From assembly GCF_900240305.1 (NCBI RefSeq), contig NZ_LT964854.1, forward strand, positions 1 to 64,000: a DNA stretch of 64,000 nucleotides, read 5' to 3'. Position 1 is the first letter of the stretch, and every line of letters begins with the position of its first letter. Below, piece by piece: positions 25,928 through 33,991 of this stretch. The position numbers were made by a program, and so were the translations under genes. The notes beneath the pieces were generated by a model. It was not told where the DNA came from, did not search any database, and was given only the letters and a program-made list of their open reading frames with translations. The stretch comes from Ottowia massiliensis (lineage in GTDB: Bacteria; Pseudomonadota; Gammaproteobacteria; Burkholderiales; Burkholderiaceae_C).

Positions 25928-26018
25928 ACATCAAAAACAAGAGCGGATTCAGGGCCGGTAAAAACGGCGTTTGCGCCCGTTCCACCAGGACCTCGCGCTA
26001 TGGATAAAAGAGCGAAAA
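25928..26018 (+). repeat. R90 interspersed repeat, copy G (forward)
   Basis: ATCAAAAACAAGAGCGGATTC, then GCGCCCGTTCCACCAGGAC, CTCGCGCTATGGATAAAAG and AGCGAAAAA. Intact but divergent copy between the GNAT gene and convergent minus-strand genes. Confidence 0.88.
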
Positions 26019-26070
26019 ACTGCCGTCCGCCCAAGCGGCGCGCAGCCCGGGGCCGTCTGCGGCCTTGTGC

Positions 26071-26424
26071 CTATCCCGGCCGCCCCTCGCGGCCAGACGC
26101 TGAACGGGTTCCAGGGGCAAGACCTTCGACCCTTGCTGCCAAGCTCTTGAAGCACTCTTTGATGCTGGGGCGCTGCCGCCCAGCACTCTTGCGCAAGGCG
26201 TCATGGAATTGGGGCACAGCCAGCGCTGAACCGCCCTGGCGCGCATTTTTGCTGGCACGCTGAATTTCTTTCACTGGCGTCAGCGTCAGGATGTGATCGC
26301 CTATTCTGGTTATTTTCCATTCCACAACGCCGCCATTTATCCGCCTGATTTGATCTGCGGAATATCTGGAGGTATCTGCGCGGCAAGATATTCCGCCAGC
26401 GTGCGCAGCAGCGTTTCGGGGCAA
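26071..26424 (-). CDS. Hypothetical protein, doubtful start
   Basis: Open frame of 117 codons overlapping the end of the next upstream gene by 88 bp. A GTG start just after that gene's stop would give VEWKITRIGDHILTLTPVKE... and remove the overlap, which I find more likely. The second half is basic and low in hydrophobicity. I do not recognise it and cannot exclude that it is non-coding. Confidence 0.3.
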   Translation of the reverse strand: MPRNAAAHAGGISCRADTSRYSADQIRRINGGVVEWKITRIGDHILTLTPVKEIQRASKNARQGGSALAVPQFHDALRKSAGRQRPSIKECFKSLAARVEGLAPGTRSASGREGRPG

Positions 26425-26663
26425 TCCGGGTTTTCAGAAAAAAAGAGGAAATCGCCATAAATGCTGTGGGCGCTGAACCGATGGCCGCGCCAGCGCCAGT
26501 CGATCCATGTTTCGCCTGTCACCAGATCAGGAAGATAGGCGGTGGGCAGCGCGGGCAAACGCAAGATGAGCCACAGCAGGCGCAGCGGCGAGCAGTTTTG
26601 CGGCCATGTGAAAAACAGGCGCGAGCCGCCCGGCATTAACTCGTTGGTCAGATGAACTGGCAT
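26337..26663 (-). CDS. Hypothetical protein, possibly immunity-type
   Basis: 108-residue soluble protein from ATG 26663 (the frame begins earlier at 26753 but the extra residues look non-coding). It is Trp/Pro-rich with motifs TWPQNCSPLRLLWLILRL, WIDWRWRGHRFSAH and FFSENPDCPETLLRTLAEYL, which look like a real folded domain. Family not recognised. Its small size, lower GC and location beside a SUKH protein suggest an accessory, perhaps immunity-like, gene; this is inference. Confidence 0.55.
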   Translation of the reverse strand: MPVHLTNELMPGGSRLFFTWPQNCSPLRLLWLILRLPALPTAYLPDLVTGETWIDWRWRGHRFSAHSIYGDFLFFSENPDCPETLLRTLAEYLAAQIPPDIPQIKSGG

Positions 26664-26870
26664 GGGAAGCGATGTGGAAATGCCGGGTTTTGCTGGTTGT
26701 TGCCCGTTGCCGTTTGATGCTGGATTGCCATGATGATGGCGGCATGAAATCAATCGTGCGCAAATCCGTTAAATTGAATCCAACCGATTAGGTCTGCCCG
26801 AATTGCCGCTCCATGTGCCTGCCTGATTTTCAAGGATATATGCCGAACGGCAGAAAATAACAGCGCCAAT

Positions 26871-26899
26871 CAAAATGGCTGGTTTTTGTTTTGCCAGCC
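26871..26899 (-). terminator. Possible terminator of rluD
   Basis: On the minus strand GGCTGG (26894-26899 complement) pairs with CCAGCC across an A-rich loop and is followed by ATTTTG. It is a six-pair stem with a poor T tract, about 30 bp after the rluD stop. The remaining 26664-26870 is AT-richer and without recognised features. Confidence 0.4.
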
Positions 26900-26925
26900 T
26901 CCATCTTGTTTATTGGCTTCGTCTT

Positions 26926-27984
26926 TCATCCAGGCAGGCATTGCGCAAGGCCCCAGGCGGCCAGGGCGGCGGCCATGTCGGCGGGCAGGGGGGCTTCAAA
27001 AGCCAGCGGCTCGCCGGTGACGGGGTGGGCCAGCGCCAGGCGGCGGGCGTGCAGGGCCTGGCGGGCCATGCCTGCGGCGGGCGCGCCGCCGTAGAGCGCG
27101 TCAGCCACCAGCGGATGGCCGATGTGCGCCATGTGCACGCGAATTTGATGGGTGCGGCCCGTGCCCAGGCGGGCGTGGACGAGGCAGCCTGGCTCATGCG
27201 GCGCGTTGCCCAGCAGGGTGAAAGTGGTCAGCGCGGGCTTGCCTGCGTGCCGGGCCAGATCAACCACGGCCATGCGCTGGCGGTGGCGCGGATCGCGGCC
27301 AATGGGGGCCTCCACCACGCGCTGGGCCGCGCCCTGCCACGGACGATGGGCCAGCGCAAGGTATTCGCGGCTCACTTGCCGGGCGGCGATGGCGGCCACC
27401 AGCGCATCCATCGCCGGGCGGGTTTTGGCCACGGCCATCAGGCCGCTGGTGTCTTTGTCCAGCCGGTGCACGATGCCCGCGCGCGGCAGACGGGCAAAAG
27501 CCGGGCCGTGGGCCAGCAGGCCATTGAGCAGCGTGCCGCTCCAGTGGCCGGGCGCGGGGTGAACCACCAGTCCGGCGGGTTTGTTCAGCACGAGCAGGTG
27601 CTCGTCTTCATGCAGCACGGCCAGCGGCATGGCCTGCGCGGTGAAAGCCTGCGCCTGCGGCGTGGGGCGCAGCGTGAGGGTCAGCGGCTCGCCCGCCTTG
27701 ACGCGCCGGGCGGGTTTGAGGGCCGGGCAGCCCGCCAGCGTGACGGCGCCCTCATGGATCAACTGGCTGAGGTAGCTGCGTGAAAACTCGGGCGCCAGCG
27801 CGGCCAGGGCGCGGTCCAGCCGCTGGCCATGCCAGGCGGCGGGCACGGCCAGCTGGCGCTCTTCGGCCAGCGCCGCGCCGTCCTCCTGCGCGTCATCCGC
27901 AGCGCTGGCGGCATCAAAAGCTGCATCAAAAGCGGCTTCAGGGGCGGGCGCAAGAGTGGATGCAAGGGGCGCGATAGACTCCAT
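26926..27984 (-). CDS. rluD: 23S rRNA pseudouridine synthase RluD
   Basis: 352-residue RluA-family synthase that makes the pseudouridines of helix 69 (1911/1915/1917). It has an acidic/Ala-rich N-terminal extension, an S4 RNA-binding domain (RLDRALAALAPEFSRSYLSQLIHEGAVTL), the catalytic motif PRAGIVHRLDKDTSGLMAVAKT with the nucleophile Asp, and GRTHQIRVHMAHIGHPLVAD. The pairing divergent to bamD is the conserved arrangement of rluD with comL/bamD in proteobacteria; the two starts are 38 bp apart and must share a promoter region. Confidence 0.94.
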   Translation of the reverse strand: MESIAPLASTLAPAPEAAFDAAFDAASAADDAQEDGAALAEERQLAVPAAWHGQRLDRALAALAPEFSRSYLSQLIHEGAVTLAGCPALKPARRVKAGEPLTLTLRPTPQAQAFTAQAMPLAVLHEDEHLLVLNKPAGLVVHPAPGHWSGTLLNGLLAHGPAFARLPRAGIVHRLDKDTSGLMAVAKTRPAMDALVAAIAARQVSREYLALAHRPWQGAAQRVVEAPIGRDPRHRQRMAVVDLARHAGKPALTTFTLLGNAPHEPGCLVHARLGTGRTHQIRVHMAHIGHPLVADALYGGAPAAGMARQALHARRLALAHPVTGEPLAFEAPLPADMAAALAAWGLAQCLPG

Positions 27985-28022
27985 CGTTTCGTTTCAGCTT
28001 CGTCTCAAGAGGGGAAAGACCC

Positions 28023-28811
28023 GTGAATTTCTACGCCAGATTATCGGCAGCCGCCCTGGCCGCAGCCCTTGCCGCCGCGCTGGCTGGCTGCGCCTCCAAA
28101 TCGGGCAACAACATGGAAAACTGGAGTCCGGGCCGCATCCACTCCGAAGCCAAGGAAGAAATGAGCGCGGGCAGCTACGACAAGGCCATTCCCATGCTTG
28201 AAACGCTGGAAGGGCGCGCCGCCGGTACGCCGCTGGCCCAGCAGGCGCAGCTGGAAAAAGCCTACGCCCAGTTCAAAAACGGCGACAAGGCCGAAGCCGT
28301 GGGCACGCTCGACCGCTTCATCCGCCTGCACCCGGCCAGCCCCGCGCTGGATTACGCGCTTTACATGAAGGGCGTCATCCATTTCAACGACGACATGGGG
28401 CTGTTTGCCTCCATCGCGCGGCAAGACCTCTCCGAGCGCGACCAGAAAGCGGCCAAGGAAGCGTATGAGTCCTTCAGCGAACTCGTCACCCGCTTTCCTG
28501 ACTCGCGCTACGCGCCCGACGCCCGCGCGCGCATGCGCTACACCGTCAATGCCCTGGCGCAGTACGAAGTGCACGTGGCCCGCTACTACTACCGCCGCGC
28601 CGCCTACGTGGCCGCCATCAACCGCGCCCAGCAGGCCCTCAAGGACTACCGCGACGCCCCCGCCCTGGAAGAAGCCCTGCACATCCTGGCCGATTCCTAC
28701 GACAAGCTGGGCATGACCGACCTGCGCGACGACGCCCGCCGCGTGCTGGAACTCAACTACCCGGGCGGCAGCGTCAAAACCAAAAGCAAGCCCTGGTGGC
28801 AAATCTGGTAA
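28023..28811 (+). CDS. bamD: Outer-membrane assembly lipoprotein BamD
   Basis: 262-residue TPR lipoprotein of the BAM complex, which inserts beta-barrel proteins into the outer membrane. It starts at GTG 28023 after GAGGGGAAAG; the signal peptide ends in a lipobox LAGCASK. TPR features follow: GSYDKAIPMLETLEGR, YDKA/LDRFIRLHPASP and the BamD-typical SELVTRFPDSRYAPDARARMRY. Ends KPWWQIW. Divergent from rluD and followed by a strong terminator. Confidence 0.95.
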   Translation: MNFYARLSAAALAAALAAALAGCASKSGNNMENWSPGRIHSEAKEEMSAGSYDKAIPMLETLEGRAAGTPLAQQAQLEKAYAQFKNGDKAEAVGTLDRFIRLHPASPALDYALYMKGVIHFNDDMGLFASIARQDLSERDQKAAKEAYESFSELVTRFPDSRYAPDARARMRYTVNALAQYEVHVARYYYRRAAYVAAINRAQQALKDYRDAPALEEALHILADSYDKLGMTDLRDDARRVLELNYPGGSVKTKSKPWWQIW

Positions 28812-28845
28812 GCGCCCGGCTTGCCTTCCCGCCCATGCGCATGCC

Positions 28846-28869
28846 AAAGCCGCCCAAGGGCGGCTTTTT
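28846..28869 (+). terminator. Intrinsic terminator of bamD
   Basis: AAAGCCGCCC at 28846-28855 pairs with GGGCGGCTTT at 28858-28867, then more T. It lies 34 bp after the stop. The stem is symmetric with A's on the far side, so it may act in both directions. Confidence 0.9.
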
Positions 28870-29020
28870 CAATGCTTCAATGCAATAGAGCCAATAGAGC
28901 GCCCCAATCCGCGCTTTCGCGCCCACAAACCGGCTGCGCGCAGGTTCTGAAAATAACCAGCCTTCCAAGACATGCAAGCGGCTTGACGGCCGCTCACCAT
29001 CACGCACCCAGGCACAGAAC

Positions 29021-29110
29021 GCATCAAAAACATGAGCGAATTCAAAGGCCTCAAAGTGCCGCCTCGCGCAGTTTCCACTAGGACATCATGCTATGGAAAA
29101 AGGAGCGAAA
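29021..29110 (+). repeat. R90 interspersed repeat, copy H (forward)
   Basis: CATCAAAAACATGAGCGAATTC, GCGCAGTTTCCACTAGGAC, ATCATGCTATGG and AAAAAGGAGCGAAA. Near-consensus. The rest of 28870-29322 has a short open frame starting in the repeat (29088-29294) that looks non-coding; nothing else is recognised. Confidence 0.92.
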
Positions 29111-29322
29111 CAATGCGGCATGCCTGTCGTCCCTGCCTTGTCTCCTGATCCGTTTTTCCGGCGGGCGAAAAGCACGGCGGCAATCAAGCAGGCCAATGAA
29201 GCGGGCCGCAATAAGCGTTACTCACAATAGGCGCCGCTCACAATGCAACGCCTGCACAGCGGAAAATGAAAAAAATGCCGACAAACATGCGTGAACGCAT
29301 TTGCAGACGCCTGCCATTTCAT

Positions 29323-29799
29323 TCACCAAAATGGCGCAAAACCGCAATCCGCTTTCGAGCAAAAGAAGAAGTATTCCTGATAGTCTCCTCCATCAATTCT
29401 GATGAGAGCTGAACGGTTGGGGCTAATACCCCAGCGCGCTCTGCGCCCATCTTCCAGCGTCATGGAGCCAGAAGCGCTGCATGAAATCATGGTTAGCTTA
29501 TGCGTCCAGTCCCAGCGGCTAATTTGCCACGCTTTTGAGAAATAGCGCCGCACTGTAGCGGCGTCCGGATGAAATGTATTGCAATCCGGCTCCCCTAATC
29601 CCTTTTTGCTCTCACTATAACGTTCCACCTGAATGGTCTTGATGGGCGGCAGTGACGAGGGGCATAGCGTGATCGTGTCGTCTGCAAAGTCCTCTTCCAA
29701 TATATCTACGCAGGCATCATGAACAGGCATTTCTTGGGCCAAGGACAAAGCGCTAGGCGTCAGAATGAAAGGCAGGCAGACTAGCCATTTGGAATTCAT
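29323..29799 (-). CDS. Exported cysteine-rich protein, putative second immunity protein
   Basis: 158 residues with a signal peptide (MNSKWLVCLPFILTPSALSLAQ), so periplasmic. It is a paralogue, same length, of the protein at 30003-30479: both share NTF.PD.ATVRRYFSKA, the Cys pair region (ISCSASGSMTLEDGRRARWGI) and an end CxxxxCxFxPFW. At least five conserved Cys suggest disulfides. It follows a displaced copy of the amidase C-terminus rather than a full effector, consistent with an extra immunity cassette. Immunity function is inferred from context, not from a recognised family. Confidence 0.72.
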   Translation of the reverse strand: MNSKWLVCLPFILTPSALSLAQEMPVHDACVDILEEDFADDTITLCPSSLPPIKTIQVERYSESKKGLGEPDCNTFHPDAATVRRYFSKAWQISRWDWTHKLTMISCSASGSMTLEDGRRARWGISPNRSALIRIDGGDYQEYFFFCSKADCGFAPFW

Positions 29800-29805
29800 G
29801 ATGAT

Positions 29806-29900
29806 CTATCTCCATCGAGCTGTCAGCGCTTCCGAACCTGTTTTGCGGAAAACTGTTGGATGAGCGAAGACTTCCGATTCTGGTATTGAATATTCACCGC
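29806..29900 (-). pseudogene. Displaced C-terminal tip of the amidase effector
   Basis: Minus-strand bases encode GEYSIPESEVFAHPTVFRKTGSEALTARWR-stop, nearly identical to the last ~30 residues of the amidase at 30486-31475, and stand directly upstream of the second immunity gene just as in the intact pair. Similarity fades beyond about 29900. No start codon of its own is evident. It marks duplication of an effector-tip plus immunity unit. Confidence 0.85.
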
Positions 29901-29944
29901 GCGGATTCCTGGCGGGGCATTGGGGCTTATGCGTTTCATCGTCC

Positions 29945-29985
29945 CCAAAACAAATTGCCTTCATGCACTGTGCTTGAAGGCAATT
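29945..29985 (-). terminator. Terminator between immunity gene 1 and the displaced tip
   Basis: On the minus strand AATTGCCTTCA and TGAAGGCAATT form an 11-bp perfect stem with an 11-nt loop, followed by TTGTTTTG. It lies 18 bp after the stop of the first immunity gene, so the intact effector-immunity unit ends here. Confidence 0.85.
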
Positions 29986-30002
29986 GTCGAGATAGCCGCT
30001 TG

Positions 30003-30479
30003 CTACCAGAAGGGCGGAAAATCGCAATCCACTTCTGGACAATAGAGGTAAAAAACCTGTAGCGGCGGCCCTTCAATCGCAATCCGGGCTGAACGGGTTG
30101 CGCTAATACCCCAGCGTGCCTTGCGCCCATCTTCCAGCGTCATTGAGCCATAAGCACTACACGACACCCAGGTTAGCTTATGCATCCAGTCTTGCTCGCT
30201 GATTTGCCGCGCTTTTGAAAAATAGCGTCGCACCGTGGCAATATCTGGTTTAAACGTATTACAGTCTGGTTCCCGCTCTCTATTCTCATCTCCCAAGCTG
30301 CCCTCCATATGAATGGTTTTGACCGGCGGCAAGGGCGATGGACACAACAGAACCGTGTCTTCTGCAAAATCGTCTTCCATGCTTTCCACGCAGGAATCAG
30401 AGATAGGCATTTGCTGTGCTAAAGCCATGACGCCAGGCGTCATAATGAAAGGCAGGCAGACTAGCCATCTTGAATCCAC
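30003..30479 (-). CDS. Exported cysteine-rich protein, putative cognate immunity protein
   Basis: 158 residues, starting at GTG 30479, nine nt after GGAGG, which itself lies in the last codons of the amidase gene. The signal peptide (MDSRWLVCLPFIMTPGVMALAQ) directs it to the periplasm, where a peptidoglycan amidase would act. Conserved features shared with the 29323-29799 paralogue are the PDCNTF segment, VRRYFSKA, VSCSAYGSMTLEDGRKARWGI and CPEVDCDFPPFW. Tight linkage downstream of the amidase and periplasmic targeting make immunity the best explanation; the family is not recognised. Confidence 0.75.
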   Translation of the reverse strand: MDSRWLVCLPFIMTPGVMALAQQMPISDSCVESMEDDFAEDTVLLCPSPLPPVKTIHMEGSLGDENREREPDCNTFKPDIATVRRYFSKARQISEQDWMHKLTWVSCSAYGSMTLEDGRKARWGISATRSARIAIEGPPLQVFYLYCPEVDCDFPPFW

Positions 30480-30485
30480 AATTGT

Positions 30486-31475
30486 TTACCTCCATTGGGC
30501 TGTCAGCGCTTCCGAATCCGTTTTATAGGAAACTGTCGGATGAGCAAACACTTCTGATTCTGGTATTGAATATTCGCTGCGAAGCTGCTGCGTCAGCCAT
30601 TGGAGGGCCTCATTCTGATCGTTTGTGACTTGCTCAAATAAATAATATTTGTCCGTAATCCTGCTTTTCTTGATCTCTTTTCGCATTTGGCTAGCAATCT
30701 CGACCGACAGGTTTTCATATTTCAGCTCCCTTCCTTCCTGAGTAGCAACGGAAAAATTGAAACTGCCATCCGGATTGCTAGTTTCCTGATGACTTTTTGC
30801 CTTGTAAGCCATGCCCACCAGTTCAATTCCAATGGAGTCGTGGTTGGAGGGGAAACGCTCTCTTGCCGGTTTCTTGCTTTCCCGCAAGCCCTCTTGTATA
30901 GGATCAAATTTTTCATTCAGCTTTATTTCTTGAGGCGAACAGCTTTTTTCCTGCGCACAGCGGCTCCTGAGCCGCCCCACATGGTTTGTTTTTCGCTTCA
31001 GCGAAGCCGTCTGATAAATGGTTCCGTCCTTGTCAATCAGAAAGTGCGCGCCATTGGCCCCGTCCTGTGCGTAGCTGTTCAAGGTGGAATTGACAGAAGA
31101 AGACTGGGTCTGGTGGATGATCAATCCATTCACCGCTGGCATTTCCTTGCGCTCAATCTTCGGGCTGATGGTTTCGCGCCCTGCCGCCGTTTTCAGCAGC
31201 ACCCTTTCATGCTGAACATGGCCTTTGTCGTCAATGTTGAGCTGGGAGGCGCCGGTTGCCGTGCCTTTGGCGTTTGCCGCTGCGGCTTGCTGCTGGCCTG
31301 CCAGGGGCGGGCGGGCATCGCGTGCCATCCGCGTGAGCGTCTGGCTGTTGCCGGGCGTGGAAGGGCTGGAGGCTGGCTGCGGGCTGTCTGCGCCGGTGGG
31401 ATGCGGCTGGGGCGCATCGGGCAGGGATTGAAGGCTGCTGCGGGAGGCAGTGCTGGATATGCCGTTCGTGGCCAT
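30486..31475 (-). CDS. N-acetylmuramoyl-L-alanine amidase-type effector
   Basis: 329 residues from ATG 31475 (AAGGAG nine nt upstream). Residues 1-~95 are a Ser/Pro/Gln-rich disordered region without signal peptide; the rest is an Amidase_2/PGRP-like domain: NGLIIHQTQSSS with a zinc-ligand His, GANGAHFLIDKDGTIYQTA, HDSIGIELVG and SEVFAHPTVSYKTDSEA with the second His and the K-x-D motif. It should cleave the amide between MurNAc and L-Ala. Lack of a signal peptide plus linked periplasmic partner proteins fits an interbacterial (for example type VI) effector, but no secretion genes are in the window. Confidence 0.8.
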   Translation of the reverse strand: MATNGISSTASRSSLQSLPDAPQPHPTGADSPQPASSPSTPGNSQTLTRMARDARPPLAGQQQAAAANAKGTATGASQLNIDDKGHVQHERVLLKTAAGRETISPKIERKEMPAVNGLIIHQTQSSSVNSTLNSYAQDGANGAHFLIDKDGTIYQTASLKRKTNHVGRLRSRCAQEKSCSPQEIKLNEKFDPIQEGLRESKKPARERFPSNHDSIGIELVGMAYKAKSHQETSNPDGSFNFSVATQEGRELKYENLSVEIASQMRKEIKKSRITDKYYLFEQVTNDQNEALQWLTQQLRSEYSIPESEVFAHPTVSYKTDSEALTAQWR

Positions 31476-31705
31476 GATTGCTCCTTGATGAAAAACCCTG
31501 ACATTCGGGCAAGCCGAAGGATATACGTAATACCAACTCACCACAATCAATATGTTTCATCGCGATTCATTGGTTCGCAAAAACATATTATTTGTTGCTT
31601 TATGTGGTTTTCAGGTGTTCAGCTTTCTTGCCGCAGCTCTTGCGGAGGCTTTGAGGGGGAAAAGCGGTTTGGAATGAGGAGGGGAAGACGGAGAAAACAT
31701 GCCTC

Positions 31706-31799
31706 ATTCAGCTCCTGTATTTATAGCTGGATGTCCTAGTGGAATCTGCGCGGAATGGCATTTCACCCCTTCAGATTTGCTCCTGTTTTCGATGCCATC
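31706..31799 (-). repeat. R90 interspersed repeat, copy I (reverse)
   Basis: Reverse-oriented: ATTCAGCTCCTGTATTTATAG, ATGTCCTAGTGGAATCTGCG, then CAGATTTGCTCCTGTTTTCG. The remaining 31476-31705 is AT-richer, holds the effector leader (possible -10 TATATC near 31513) and nothing else recognised. Confidence 0.88.
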
Positions 31800-31864
31800 C
31801 GGCAGGCTGGATCAGCCTGGGGGCTGCGGCGTTCACGCTGGCTGCGCTTGCCTGCCCGGGGCCT

Positions 31865-32899
31865 TCATGCCTGTCTGCGCCCCATCAGCCCTTGCGGGCG
31901 GATGGCCAGCACCAGCACCAGCAGCAGGTAGGGCAGCACGGGCGCGATTTGCGCCAGCGGCAGGCGCAGCAGGGGCGAGTCGCTGGCGGCGGGAGCCAGA
32001 TGCAGGGCCTGGAGCGCGTCAAGCACGCTGGCATTGACGGCCACGGCGGCGGTTTGCAGCAGGCCAATGAGCAGCGAGGCGGCCAGCGCTCCGGCCAGCG
32101 ACCCCAGGCCGCCCACCATGACGACGACGAAGATGATGGGGCCAAGGGCCTGCGCCATGCCTGGCTCGGTGACGAAGGCGCTGCCGCCCAGCACGCCCGC
32201 CAGCGCCGCCAGCGCCGTGCCGCAGCCAAATACCAGCATGAACACGCGCGGCACGTTGTGCCCCAGCGCCTGCGCCATCTGCGGGTGCGTGAGCGCGGCT
32301 TGCACCACCAGCCCCAGGCGCGTGCGCGCCAGCAGCAGCCACAGCGCGCCCAGCATGCCCAGCGCCACGGCCGCCATGAAGGCGCGCATGGCGGCAAAAG
32401 GGGTGCAGATGGCCGTCTGGCAGACCGTGGCGCTGGCCGCGCCCGCAACCCATTGCAGCTCTGGCAGGCCCAGCAGGCCCTGTTGCGGAGGGCCGACCAG
32501 CGTGAAGGCCGCGCCTTGCAGCCAGGCGGGCGGGGCAAATTCCAGCGGCCCGCGCCCCCAGGCCAGTTGCACGGCTTCCTGCACCACGTAGGCCAGGCCA
32601 AAGGTGGCGAGCAGCTCGGGCACATGCCCGAAGACATGCACGCGCCGCAGCACCCAGCGCTCGAACGCGGCGCCAGCCAGCCCCACGGCCAGCGGCGCGA
32701 GCGCCAGCGCGGGCGCAAAGCCCAGCCAGCCCGCAAGCGACCAGCCTGCATACGCGCCCAGCATGTAGAAGCTGGCATGGGCGAAATTGAGCACGCCCAT
32801 GAGGCTGAAGATGAGCGTCAGCCCCGCGCTGAGCATGAACAGCAGCAGGCCGTAGCTGATGCCGTTGAGCAAGGTGACGATCAGGTATTGGGCGGACAC
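31865..32899 (-). CDS. Branched-chain amino acid type ABC transporter permease (LivH-like)
   Basis: 344-residue inner-membrane permease with about eight hydrophobic segments. The N-terminus (LLNGISYGLLLFMLSAGLTLIFSLMGVLNFAHASFYMLGAY) and VGGLGSLAGALAASLLIGLLQT are family hallmarks. LivH-type permeases pair with LivM, two ATPases and a periplasmic binding protein, none of which is present here, so it is an orphan in this window and its substrate is unknown (amino acids, urea and aromatics are all possible). Confidence 0.88.
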   Translation of the reverse strand: MSAQYLIVTLLNGISYGLLLFMLSAGLTLIFSLMGVLNFAHASFYMLGAYAGWSLAGWLGFAPALALAPLAVGLAGAAFERWVLRRVHVFGHVPELLATFGLAYVVQEAVQLAWGRGPLEFAPPAWLQGAAFTLVGPPQQGLLGLPELQWVAGAASATVCQTAICTPFAAMRAFMAAVALGMLGALWLLLARTRLGLVVQAALTHPQMAQALGHNVPRVFMLVFGCGTALAALAGVLGGSAFVTEPGMAQALGPIIFVVVMVGGLGSLAGALAASLLIGLLQTAAVAVNASVLDALQALHLAPAASDSPLLRLPLAQIAPVLPYLLLVLVLAIRPQGLMGRRQA

Positions 32900-33031
32900 G
32901 GAGCGGGAGACGGGCGTGGCGGATGCGGATGCAGACTCGGGCGCGGTCTTGGCTGGACTGCGCGGAAGGCGGCGGCGATTCTATGAACGGCCTGCGGGCT
33001 GCCGCGCGCCTCTTCTACACTCCGCGCCCTG

Positions 33032-33583
33032 ATGAAATTCCTGCTTGACTTCTTCCCCCTCGTCTTTTTCTTCATTGCCTACAAGCTGCAAGGCATTTAC
33101 GTGGGCACGGCCGTGCTCATGGCCGCCACCGCGCTGCAAATGCTGGTGGTGTATTGGATGGACAAAAAGCTCAGCGCCATGCACAAGGCCACGCTGGCGC
33201 TGGTGCTGGTGTTTGGCGCGCTCACGCTGGCGCTGCAAGACGAGCGTTTCATCAAGTGGAAACCCACGGTGCTTTACGCGGGCATGGCGCTGACCCTGGC
33301 CGTGGCGCTCTGGGGCTTTGGGCGCAACTTGCTGCAAATGATGCTGGGCAGCCAGCTGGCCTTGCCTGAAAACGTGTGGCGCAAGCTGTGCCTGGGCTGG
33401 GTGGCCTACTGCCTGTTCATGGCTACGCTCAATGGCTACGTGGCGCTGTTTTTCAGCACCGACGCCTGGGCCAGCTTCAAGCTCTGGGGCTTCGTGTTTC
33501 CGCTGGTTTTCATCGTGGGTCAGGGCTTTTACGTGGCCCGCTACCTGGAAACGAATGTGGAAACAAAGGACACCCCCGCATGA
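33032..33583 (+). CDS. yciB: Inner-membrane septation/spanning protein YciB
   Basis: 183-residue, five-helix membrane protein of the YciB/IspZ family, involved in cell-envelope integrity and septation. Typical features: MKFLLDFFPLVFFFIAYKL, GALTLALQDERFIKWKPTVLY and the WASFKLWGFVFPLVFIVGQG segment. Its stop overlaps the bolA start by ATGA, giving the common yciB-bolA-ppiC order of beta-proteobacteria. Confidence 0.95.
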   Translation: MKFLLDFFPLVFFFIAYKLQGIYVGTAVLMAATALQMLVVYWMDKKLSAMHKATLALVLVFGALTLALQDERFIKWKPTVLYAGMALTLAVALWGFGRNLLQMMLGSQLALPENVWRKLCLGWVAYCLFMATLNGYVALFFSTDAWASFKLWGFVFPLVFIVGQGFYVARYLETNVETKDTPA

Positions 33584-33858
33584 ACGCCCCCGACGCCCTG
33601 GCCCGCCGCATGGCGCAAACCTTGCACCAGGCCCTGGCCCCCACTGCGCTTGAAGTGCTGGACGAAAGCTGGCGCCACGCCGGTCACGCAGGGGCCAACG
33701 GCAGCGGCTATGGCACGCATTTTCTGGTGCGCCTGGCCGCGCCCGCCTTTGCCGGCAAAAGCCGCGTGGCCTGCCATCGCCTTGTGTATGATGCCCTGCG
33801 CCCTTATATCGATGGCGAGGGCGTCCATGCGGTTGCCATTGAAATACTGACCGCATGA
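33580..33858 (+). CDS. bolA: BolA family protein
   Basis: 92-residue BolA-like protein; such proteins partner monothiol glutaredoxins in Fe-S handling and stress response. The fold motif is seen in LAPTALEVLDESWRHAGH, GTHFLVRLAAPAFAGKSRVACHRLVYDAL and the conserved HAVAIE end; the invariant His of HRLVYD is present. Start ATG 33580 overlaps the yciB stop, so the two are translationally coupled. Confidence 0.92.
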   Translation: MNAPDALARRMAQTLHQALAPTALEVLDESWRHAGHAGANGSGYGTHFLVRLAAPAFAGKSRVACHRLVYDALRPYIDGEGVHAVAIEILTA

Positions 33859-33863
33859 ACCTG

Positions 33864-33902
33864 GAACCTGTTCATGGTCTATCCGTGGGCGCGAACAGGT
33901 TC
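33864..33902. terminator. Hairpin built from inverted GAACCTGTTC copies
   Basis: GAACCTGTTC at 33864-33873 and its reverse complement at 33893-33902 form a perfect 10-bp stem around a 19-nt loop, five bases after the bolA stop. No T tract, so it may be an mRNA stabiliser or weak terminator. The same decamer recurs elsewhere in the window. Confidence 0.5.
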
Positions 33903-33991
33903 TGGCAGCCTCAGCTTGGCTTGCGTTGTCATCCGGCGCCCGCACTTGCTGCGGCGCTTTTCCTTTTTTCTTCAACCTTTCCCCGCTTCAA

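Noticed and set aside
29088..29294. Small plus-strand reading frame starting inside R90 copy H
   Set aside because: Its first codons are repeat sequence and the remainder is basic, Cys/Ser-rich and without any motif; probably chance.
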